DNA from: ZLKRG08 sp963977625
GTDB lineage: Bacteria; Actinomycetota; Actinomycetes; Nanopelagicales; Nanopelagicaceae
NCBI GenBank assembly: GCA_963977625.1
Contig: CAXBPX010000077.1
Location: forward strand, 1 to 5,212
DNA: 5,212 bases
Direction: 5' to 3'
Both the position numbers and the translations under genes were made by a program. Every line of letters starts with the position of its first letter. Within the stretch, counting starts at the first letter, position 1. The notes under the pieces were generated by a model. It saw nothing but the letters and a program-made list of their open reading frames with translations, did no database searches and was not told the origin of the DNA. Shown in pieces: positions 1 through 4,861 of this stretch.

Positions 1-1355
1 ACATCTGAAAGATAAATTCCAGTTACGCCACCGATTAAGAAATTAAATAACAAGGCATAGACCGAAAGCATCGGCATGGTTGCCCAAACTCGTCCGCGCC
101 AAATTGTGCCAACTAGAACTAAGAACAACATACCTGTCGGAATTGAAATTAATTCCGTAGTTAACATAAATGGTGCATTAAGTAATGGCGCCCAACCTGA
201 CATATACATGTGGTGTGCCCAAACAAGTACTGAAAGTCCAGCGATGCCTGCAATACCAACGACTGCCACTGTAAATGAATAAAGTGGACGACGAGTAAAT
301 ACTGGCGCCATTTCCATAAGCGCTGCAACTGCCGGAATCAAAATTACATAAACTTCCGGATGTCCCATCAACCAGAATAAATGTTCGTACAACCATCCTG
401 ATCCGCCATCTTTAGGAACATAAAAACTAGTACCTAGCGCGCGATCCATTCCACTCATCACCTGAGATAAGAAAAATGTTGGGAAAGCAGGTAGTGCAAG
501 TGCAACTGATGCAACTACACCATGAATGAAAATTGGTGTTCGATTCCAAGTCATTCCTTTAGCACGCATTTTGATTACGGTGGTAGTGATATTTGAACCA
601 GCGACCATTGTCGAAAGTGCAAAAATACAAATAAACATAATGTAGCCATTCATGCCAAGTGGAGCTTGACCTGCAAGCGGGTTATAAGCAACCCAACCAG
701 TTGAAATACCACCGATGAACTGGCCCCAAATTAGTGGCACCGCTGCGGCCACAATCAACCAAAGTGAAAGCGCATTAAGGCGTGGGAAAGCCATATCGCG
801 CGCACCAATCATGATCGGCATGATGTAGTTACCAAATGGTCCAGTTACCATAATGATGGCGCCAACAATCATCATGATTCCATGGGTACCAACCAATGAG
901 TTGTAGGCCTGCGGATTTAGCAAGCCTCCGCCTGGATTAGCTAAATTGGTACGAATCATCATGGCCATCACACCTGCAATACCAAAAATTGCCATGGTCA
1001 CTACTAAATATTGAATGCCAACAACTTTATGGTCTGTGGTGTAGCGGAAATATCGTTTTAGGCCCATATCTTTGCCGGCATAAAACATATTCTCTTCGTG
1101 AGAGAGATCTTTGCCGGCCATCCAACGGAATGGACCAATTAGCGCGCCAATTCCAAACATAAAGCCTACAAACCAAGAGATCATTGATATTAATGTGATT
1201 TTGTCTTCGCGAGTAAACATTGGAGCAGATTCAGAATCAGCTGGCAAATAAGTTAAGGCTAAACGCCAAGAAACAATGGCGAAAAGTGCACCAAAGAAGA
1301 ATGCAGTAAATACATTTAACCTTTCGATTAATGGCTTACGAACTGCGGTGCTCAT
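1..1355 (-). CDS. ctaD: Cytochrome c oxidase subunit I (A-family heme-copper oxidase), partial, C-terminus beyond left edge
   Basis: Catalytic subunit of the terminal oxidase, which reduces O2 to water at heme a3-CuB in the cytoplasmic membrane. The first 451 residues are visible. Seen: RYTTDHKVVG (104-113) at the usual protein start; Arg135 in IRTNL; His158 (THGIMM, low-spin heme a ligand); FGN with Asn176; GARDMAFPR with Asp187; Asn194; KMRAKGM; GHPEVY (331-336) with CuB ligand His332, Glu334 and cross-linking Tyr336; and WAHHM with His381/His382. D-channel residues are therefore kept. Odd: PTGM is followed by Leu410 where the family has the K-channel Lys; Met347 replaces the K-channel Ser; and about 95 residues with two extra helices (about 13-37 and 54-76) precede canonical helix I. 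The start ATG overlaps the ctaC stop by one base (TAATG) and follows a G-rich TGGGGGC stretch. The second heme a ligand, the heme a3 ligand and the Mg site lie outside the window. It is last of three visible operon genes. The family is certain; the variant class is inferred. Confidence 0.97.
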   Translation of the reverse strand, partial: MSTAVRKPLIERLNVFTAFFFGALFAIVSWRLALTYLPADSESAPMFTREDKITLISMISWFVGFMFGIGALIGPFRWMAGKDLSHEENMFYAGKDMGLKRYFRYTTDHKVVGIQYLVVTMAIFGIAGVMAMMIRTNLANPGGGLLNPQAYNSLVGTHGIMMIVGAIIMVTGPFGNYIMPIMIGARDMAFPRLNALSLWLIVAAAVPLIWGQFIGGISTGWVAYNPLAGQAPLGMNGYIMFICIFALSTMVAGSNITTTVIKMRAKGMTWNRTPIFIHGVVASVALALPAFPTFFLSQVMSGMDRALGTSFYVPKDGGSGWLYEHLFWLMGHPEVYVILIPAVAALMEMAPVFTRRPLYSFTVAVVGIAGIAGLSVLVWAHHMYMSGWAPLLNAPFMLTTELISIPTGMLFLVLVGTIWRGRVWATMPMLSVYALLFNFLIGGVTGIYLSD

Positions 1356-2191
1356 TAGTTGCCCCCATTCTTATTTGGATCTGTCGGTTCGCCCTTATCC
1401 TGTGGGAAAGGATCCCCCGAATAATTACGCTTTGGTTGAGTTAATAACCAGTTGTCGTAATCATCTTGTGTTTGCACAATTACTTTGTTCTGCATATATG
1501 AATGTAGTAATCCACAAAGTTCAGCACATCGAACATTAAATGTACCTAACTTATTTGGGTTGACGGCAACTTCTGTCACCACACCTGGGTTTGCATCAAT
1601 CTTCACACCAAGTTCGACAATCCAAAATGAATGCTTCACATCAACGGAAGTGACATGGAATACGACCGGCTTATTAACTACTAAATGTAGCTCCTCGCTA
1701 CGCACCCCTTGGGAACGTGGGTAGTCGTAGTTCCATACCCATTGTTGTCCGGTGACATTTATATCTACTGCGTGATCATCGAGAATTGATTCGTTGTCAT
1801 GCTGCAAAACTATGGTTCCGCTAATCACTGCAAATAAAGTGAGGACGGCAGAGACGCTCAACCAAACAATATTTGAGCGTGCCGAATTTCTAATTGAGTG
1901 ATCTGCATCTGGTGGTGGATTATCTCCGCGGTGGACATTGCCCAATGACACTATTGCAATTGAAAAAACAATTGCAATTACTGGAGAAACAGCCCAAGTA
2001 AAGATCCACATCAAACTTTCCGTGGTTTTCATAACTTGCGAAGCCGGAGGTCCCATTAAACGGACCTGAACTTCTGAAGCTAAATAACCAATAATCGGCG
2101 TCAGAATTACTGTAAGTAGCGCCGCTTTACGAACATCTTTTTTCTCCCACCATTTTGTGGAAGTTTTAGTATGTGCTTGCATATCAGTCAT
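1355..2191 (-). CDS. ctaC: Cytochrome c oxidase subunit II with CuA domain
   Basis: Accepts electrons at the binuclear CuA centre outside the membrane and passes them to heme a of subunit I. 278 aa. Predicted helices lie at about 22-44 (uncleaved anchor, no lipobox Cys), 60-84 and 106-128, followed by the cupredoxin domain. GQQWVWNYDYP (148-158) is the aromatic electron-entry signature. CuA ligands are complete: His187 in KHSFW, Cys222, Glu224, Cys226, His230 and Met233 in CAELCGLLHSYM. There is no fused cytochrome c domain, unlike true caa3 subunit II; the C-terminal tail is short and rich in Pro, Asp and Lys. Odd: the conserved Glu of the helix motif E-x-x-W, which is the K-channel entrance, is Asn107 here (Trp110 anchors the alignment), and the following WTxxP is WLSVS. 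The start lies 4 nt after the cupredoxin stop, with AAAGG about 9 nt upstream. It is translationally coupled to ctaD. Confidence 0.97.
   Translation of the reverse strand: MTDMQAHTKTSTKWWEKKDVRKAALLTVILTPIIGYLASEVQVRLMGPPASQVMKTTESLMWIFTWAVSPVIAIVFSIAIVSLGNVHRGDNPPPDADHSIRNSARSNIVWLSVSAVLTLFAVISGTIVLQHDNESILDDHAVDINVTGQQWVWNYDYPRSQGVRSEELHLVVNKPVVFHVTSVDVKHSFWIVELGVKIDANPGVVTEVAVNPNKLGTFNVRCAELCGLLHSYMQNKVIVQTQDDYDNWLLTQPKRNYSGDPFPQDKGEPTDPNKNGGN
1953..1978. repeat. Perfect 10-bp inverted repeat with A6 spacer inside ctaC
   Basis: ATTGCAATTG (1953-1962) and its exact reverse complement CAATTGCAAT (1969-1978) flank six A residues; the ctaC mRNA would carry a 10-bp stem with a U6 loop. It lies in the codons for the second membrane helix, where the protein itself has a repeat (IAIV-FS-IAIV), so it may simply reflect repeated Ile/Ala codons. 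The symmetry is seen directly; any function is unknown. Confidence 0.85.
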
Positions 2192-2195
2192 CGTG

Positions 2196-2978
2196 TTAAG
2201 CCTTTACCGTAAAGTGACCAGACATGTAACTCATGGCTGACATCGCATTACCAAATCGCGCGACAGTTCCGTCACCGCAAGGAAATTCGCAATTCCAAAC
2301 ATATTCACCTTCATCACCGGTTATAAATGTGAAAGTGGTTTTAGTTGGAAATTGCGTGTAACCGCCTTCTTCTTCTGCGGCAGTTACTTCATCATCATTT
2401 GCGAGCGCTAGTGGCACGTTAACGAAAATCTTGTCTTTATTATTTGCTAAACCATGCAGAGTCCAAGTATGTCCAACTGCATCGTGTGGGATGCTGGTGA
2501 TCTTTGCTTCAACTGATGCGTTCTTCATAGCTTTGTTATCCCAACGCTGCACAAAGGTAGCGGTGCCATCTACGGTGCCGATTACATGTGAGAAGAAATC
2601 ATTATTTAAAGTTTCACCTGAGTCGTATTGAAAAACGGTGATGGTGACTGCGGAATGTGGTGGGACTACGAAATTAGTTCCGGTCGCAGCATCACTCATA
2701 ATCTCTCCGTTTGGTCCGCCCAATCCGTATGAAACCCAATCCGGATGCGCACCTCCGCCTGCTCCGTGATGCCCACCAAACAAACTATTCGGGTAGGTAT
2801 TTAGATTTATTGTGTAGTGCGGATAAGTCTTGCCATCAGGTGCGGTGTATTGCCCTGCTGGAGTAGCAGCGGTGACACCATTGTCATTCCAAGAATTTGA
2901 AACATAAGCGGTGATTCCTACAATCAGACCCGCTCCAAGCACCAGAGTTACTAAAGCCGCCATTAAGCGTGACTTCAT
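2196..2978 (-). CDS. Membrane-anchored cupredoxin-like copper protein, first gene of the oxidase operon
   Basis: 260 aa from the preferred ATG. Helix 5-27 is an N-terminal anchor or signal peptide, which places the rest outside the membrane. A His/Gly-rich stretch (GGHHGAGGGAH, 68-78) is followed by a cupredoxin-type beta domain: VGHTWTLHGL (168-177) supplies a His like the first ligand of blue copper proteins, and near the C-terminus NCEFPCGDG (229-237) is followed by a Met-rich AMSAMSYMSGHF (245-256). Cys230-x3-Cys234 has CuA spacing, but the CuA His four residues later is Thr238. The ligand set could be His170 or His175, Cys230, Cys234 and one of Met246, Met249, Met252 or His255. Its place directly before ctaC suggests an electron donor to CuA in place of cytochrome c, or a copper carrier for CuA assembly. 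The ATG at 2976-2978 is chosen because GGGAGG precedes it by 5 nt; an ATG at 3011 lacks such a site. Confidence 0.85.
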   Translation of the reverse strand: MKSRLMAALVTLVLGAGLIVGITAYVSNSWNDNGVTAATPAGQYTAPDGKTYPHYTINLNTYPNSLFGGHHGAGGGAHPDWVSYGLGGPNGEIMSDAATGTNFVVPPHSAVTITVFQYDSGETLNNDFFSHVIGTVDGTATFVQRWDNKAMKNASVEAKITSIPHDAVGHTWTLHGLANNKDKIFVNVPLALANDDEVTAAEEEGGYTQFPTKTTFTFITGDEGEYVWNCEFPCGDGTVARFGNAMSAMSYMSGHFTVKA

Positions 2979-2983
2979 TAACG

Positions 2984-2989
2984 CCTCCC
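2984..2989 (-). promoter_or_regulatory. Ribosome binding site deciding the cupredoxin start
   Basis: On the minus strand GGGAGG lies 5 nt before the ATG at 2976-2978, the best Shine-Dalgarno match in the oxidase operon. It supports the shorter 260-residue protein over the 271-residue reading that starts at 3011. Confidence 0.8.
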
Positions 2990-3012
2990 ATTTTCTGCAA
3001 TCGATTTGCAAT

Positions 3013-3028
3013 TGTGTTAGCAGTCACA
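3013..3028. promoter_or_regulatory. CRP/GlxR-like operator palindrome
   Basis: TGTGT-TAGCAG-TCACA matches the CRP-family consensus TGTGA-N6-TCACA at 9 of 10 defined bases. It lies 34 nt upstream of the cupredoxin start codon, in the region shared by the oxidase operon and ctaG. CRP homologues of Actinobacteria (GlxR in Corynebacterium, Crp in Mycobacterium) use this motif and are known to control respiratory genes. Activation or repression cannot be told, because the transcription start is not known. A near match of this kind can also arise by chance. Confidence 0.45.
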
Positions 3029-3030
3029 CG

Positions 3031-3066
3031 AGGGTAAAGGTTTCAAGGCGTGGAATAAAGGGTAAA
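3031..3066. repeat. Direct repeat AGGGTAAA, two copies 28 bp apart, in the divergent control region
   Basis: AGGGTAAA occurs at 3031-3038 and 3059-3066. A third, inverted copy of its core (TACCCT) is at 3125-3130 on the plus strand. Read on the opposite strand, the two direct copies are TACCCT, which fits the loose actinobacterial -10 pattern TAnnnT, so they may be promoter elements for the oxidase operon, protein-binding sites, or both. No convincing -35 hexamer sits at the right distance. Confidence 0.5.
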
Positions 3067-3072
3067 CACAAC

Positions 3073-3089
3073 TTTTTTTCACTTTTTTT
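3073..3089. promoter_or_regulatory. Two T7/A7 tracts phased at 10 bp (likely bent DNA or UP-like element)
   Basis: ACTTTTTTT occurs twice in succession, with T7 runs at 3073-3079 and 3083-3089. This is one helical turn apart, the spacing that gives intrinsic curvature. It lies between the two divergent genes, upstream of either possible promoter, and could act as an UP element for the minus-strand operon or as a site for a nucleoid protein. The tracts are seen directly; the role is inferred. Confidence 0.5.
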
Positions 3090-3124
3090 AAATAAAACCC
3101 CCAGATTTTGCCCATATTGAGGGC

Positions 3125-3130
3125 TACCCT
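3125..3130 (+). promoter_or_regulatory. Possible -10 element for ctaG (short-leader or leaderless transcript)
   Basis: TACCCT fits TAnnnT and ends 9 nt before the ctaG ATG, so transcription would start at or within a few bases of the start codon. This agrees with the absence of a good Shine-Dalgarno sequence directly before ctaG. Leaderless mRNAs are common in Actinobacteria. It is also the right arm of a small dyad (AGGG-CTA-CCCT, 3120-3130), so it may instead be an operator. Weak call. Confidence 0.3.
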
Positions 3131-3139
3131 GAGCAATTA

Positions 3140-3757
3140 ATGAAACGCATTTATTTTTCTATTGCGATGGTCTTGACAGTAGCCGTGACGGTGACCCCGA
3201 TCGGCACCCGTGCCTTGGAAGTCTTCACTTTTCACATGATCCAGCACATTACTTTGCTGATGGTGGTGGGTTCGTTATTAGTTCTTGCTACTACTCAAAA
3301 AGTACGGGATCAGTTAAATTCAAATTCACTTTTTAGGCTCTTTTCAAGCCCTTGGATTAGTTTCACCTTATATGCGGCAATGATGATTGGGGTGCATCTG
3401 CCAGCCGTGCACCTTTTTATTATGCACAACTCTTGGGCGCATTACTGGGTTGAAGTCCCGCTTTATTTAATTGTGCCCTACCTCTTCTACTTTAATATTT
3501 TGGAATCTAACTTAACTAATCGCAGGCTTTCCACCGCGATGTCGGTGATTATGCTCTGGCTAATGATGGTCCCAGAAACTTTGACTGGATTCTTCATTTA
3601 CATCTCACATGAATCTGCATATGAATATATGTATGAAATTAATGATCAACGCTTGGGTGGCACCATCATGTGGTCTGGGGGCATGATTATCGACGTGGCT
3701 TGGATAATGTTGGCGGTTTATCACTGGTGGAAATCTGAGGAGTTAAAGAATGTCTAA
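3140..3757 (+). CDS. ctaG: Cytochrome c oxidase assembly factor CtaG (caa3_CtaG family)
   Basis: Integral membrane protein of 205 aa. In Bacillus, CtaG is needed to form active caa3 oxidase, probably in copper-centre assembly. Predicted helices lie at about 5-22, 30-50, 72-93, 103-120, 131-152 and 176-196. Family marks seen: FHMIQHITLL (31-40) with His32 and His36; GVHLPAVH (84-91) with His86 and His91; His96 and His101 in the next segment; and DQRLGGTIMW (169-178). The His-rich extracytoplasmic edges could bind copper. At 205 aa it is shorter than the roughly 300-residue Bacillus protein and is not fused to a CopD domain, as seen in some actinobacteria. It is divergent from the oxidase operon across 161 bp, which suggests shared control, and is the first gene of a two-gene unit that overlaps its partner by 8 nt. 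No clear ribosome site precedes it, so a leaderless start is possible. Confidence 0.88.
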   Translation: MKRIYFSIAMVLTVAVTVTPIGTRALEVFTFHMIQHITLLMVVGSLLVLATTQKVRDQLNSNSLFRLFSSPWISFTLYAAMMIGVHLPAVHLFIMHNSWAHYWVEVPLYLIVPYLFYFNILESNLTNRRLSTAMSVIMLWLMMVPETLTGFFIYISHESAYEYMYEINDQRLGGTIMWSGGMIIDVAWIMLAVYHWWKSEELKNV

Positions 3758-4055
3758 CCCTGAAGAATTTAAAGCACCAGATTGGGTCGCTAAGCAACCG
3801 ATTGAAGAGCCGCAAGATGGACCGACAAAGAACCAACGGATTTTCATGACTATTGTTTTAGTTTTTGTAATTCCGCTCTTTCTATTTCTTGGTTATTTTG
3901 AATTTGGTCGAGCACAACAAGGAAATTGGCGTGCCTGGGTCTACACCTTTGAATGGCCATTCTTTGCGATTTTAGCTATTTATTTATGGCGCAAATTAAT
4001 GAGTGGCGGAAAATTTAAAATTCCTACTCCAAAAGATATGGGTTTTGACGAGTAA
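3750..4055 (+). CDS. Small two-helix membrane protein of unknown function, coupled to ctaG
   Basis: 101 aa. I do not recognise a named family. Residues 1-28 form a polar, Pro/Glu/Lys-rich tail; hydrophobic helices lie at about 31-52 and 64-82; the C-terminus (about 83-101) is basic, then acidic. Between the helices is an aromatic stretch, NWRAWVYTFEWPFF (58-71). The ATG overlaps the end of ctaG by 8 nt and follows GAGGAG (3737-3742) by 7 nt, so translation is coupled to ctaG. By position it is probably an oxidase assembly factor or a small accessory subunit, comparable in size to subunit IV of actinobacterial oxidases, but I see no sequence link to that subunit. The gene is real (strong ribosome site, coupled, well-formed helices). 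The function is a guess from context. Confidence 0.8.
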   Translation: MSNPEEFKAPDWVAKQPIEEPQDGPTKNQRIFMTIVLVFVIPLFLFLGYFEFGRAQQGNWRAWVYTFEWPFFAILAIYLWRKLMSGGKFKIPTPKDMGFDE

Positions 4056-4063
4056 TAATTGAG

Positions 4064-4135
4064 AGCCCCCGGTCGGGATCGAACCGACGATCTGCTCGTT
4101 ACGAATGAGCTGCTCTACCACTGAGCCACGGAGGC
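4064..4135 (-). tRNA. tRNA-Thr (anticodon CGT)
   Basis: A 72-nt cloverleaf can be folded by hand on the minus strand. The acceptor is GCCTCCG with CGGGGGC (one T-G wobble); the D stem is GCTC/GAGC; the anticodon loop is TTCGTAA with anticodon CGT, which reads ACG (Thr); the variable loop has 5 nt; the T arm is GTCGG-TTCGATC-CCGAC, fully paired; position 73 is T. CCA is not encoded. The last anticodon-stem pair is A31-C39, a mismatch next to the loop. It lies 14 nt after the VOC gene stop on the same strand, so it may be processed from a shared transcript, and 8 nt from the convergent small membrane protein gene. Confidence 0.95.
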
Positions 4136-4149
4136 AAGTGCATGTAAAA

Positions 4150-4797
4150 CTAGTCAACAAGAATGGTGCCGTTTGGTGTTTCAAACTGCACTGCAATAAT
4201 TCCGGTGTCACCATCTGCTTCTGATGGTGTCATCCAATGAATTTCTACCTCTTCGCCCAACGCATCTTTGTATTCAACGCCTAAATATTCACGAACCGTT
4301 TGTGGCTCACCAGCAACTTCAAGCCGAGTAATTTTTGAAGCTGCTTTTCCATCTGATGATGGATGATGATTTTCAATCCATTCGACGAAGAATGGCAGTT
4401 GGCGATCTTCAAGAGTTGAAAGAATTCCAATTTGTTTCCAGCGAAGTGTTTCACCATCAGGTTTGGTGCGTGATCCATCAACTGCTGCGCGACCTAATCG
4501 TTTTTCAATTGCTGCCACATCATCAACTGATAAAACCCAAGTTAACCAACCGCCACCTTCATCTGCACGCTGTTTAACTGCGCGACCAAATGGAGTTTTA
4601 TCTGTGGCTGGATGATCTAGTGGACAAACAACTTCAATGTAATGGCCATTAATTAATGGTGCTGTGAAATTACGAGTTCCAAATCTTGGATGAGCGCCAC
4701 CATCAACAAATGTGGTTCCAAGTTTTGCGCCTAAGCGCTGCACGGTATCTGAAATCTGATCGTGGGAAGTCACATAAGAGATGTGGTCTAAACGCAT
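4150..4797 (-). CDS. Glyoxalase-like (VOC superfamily) domain protein
   Basis: 215 aa. It resembles the Glyoxalase_3-type VOC family: LDHISYV at 3-9 with His5 as possible metal ligand, GGAHPRFGTRN (33-43), and YIEVV (53-57) with Glu55 as a second possible ligand. A second half contains FFVEW (136-140) and ends in ETPNGTILVD. VOC proteins form paired beta-alpha-beta-beta-beta modules around a metal and include glyoxalases, dioxygenases and resistance proteins; the substrate here cannot be told. No signal peptide, so likely cytoplasmic. The start at 4797 is preferred because MRLDHIS begins the conserved fold. A TTG at 4818 would add seven residues and has no better ribosome site. CAAAAT ends 6 nt before the ATG and could be a -10 of a leaderless transcript (weak). 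tRNA-Thr follows directly. Confidence 0.85.
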   Translation of the reverse strand: MRLDHISYVTSHDQISDTVQRLGAKLGTTFVDGGAHPRFGTRNFTAPLINGHYIEVVCPLDHPATDKTPFGRAVKQRADEGGGWLTWVLSVDDVAAIEKRLGRAAVDGSRTKPDGETLRWKQIGILSTLEDRQLPFFVEWIENHHPSSDGKAASKITRLEVAGEPQTVREYLGVEYKDALGEEVEIHWMTPSEADGDTGIIAVQFETPNGTILVD

Positions 4798-4861
4798 GGG
4801 AGAATTTTGCACCACCAAAAGGGGTGCTCTTTACCATCCAGGGCCTAGCTAAGCAGCGGAA

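Noticed and set aside
1276..1539. Plus-strand open frame antisense to the ctaC/ctaD junction
   Set aside because: Both underlying genes are certain and carry catalytic motifs on the other strand. The translated product has no recognisable features.
2979..3011. Longer cupredoxin start at 3011 adding 11 residues (MQIDCRKWEAL)
   Set aside because: The ATG at 2978 has GGGAGG at ideal spacing and is followed directly by a basic-then-hydrophobic anchor. The extension adds polar residues with no ribosome site.
4064..4135. tRNA-Thr as an integration site for a mobile element
   Set aside because: I saw no integrase, no repeated tRNA 3' end and no change of composition around it. The flanking genes look like ordinary chromosomal genes.
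4798..4818. TTG start adding seven residues to the VOC protein
   Set aside because: MRLDHIS matches the start of the VOC fold. The extra residues are not family-like and no ribosome site favours TTG.
4810..4827. Hairpin GCACC/GGTGC between the hydrolase and the VOC gene as a terminator
   Set aside because: The stem is only 5 bp and no T-run follows on the minus strand, so I would not call termination from it.
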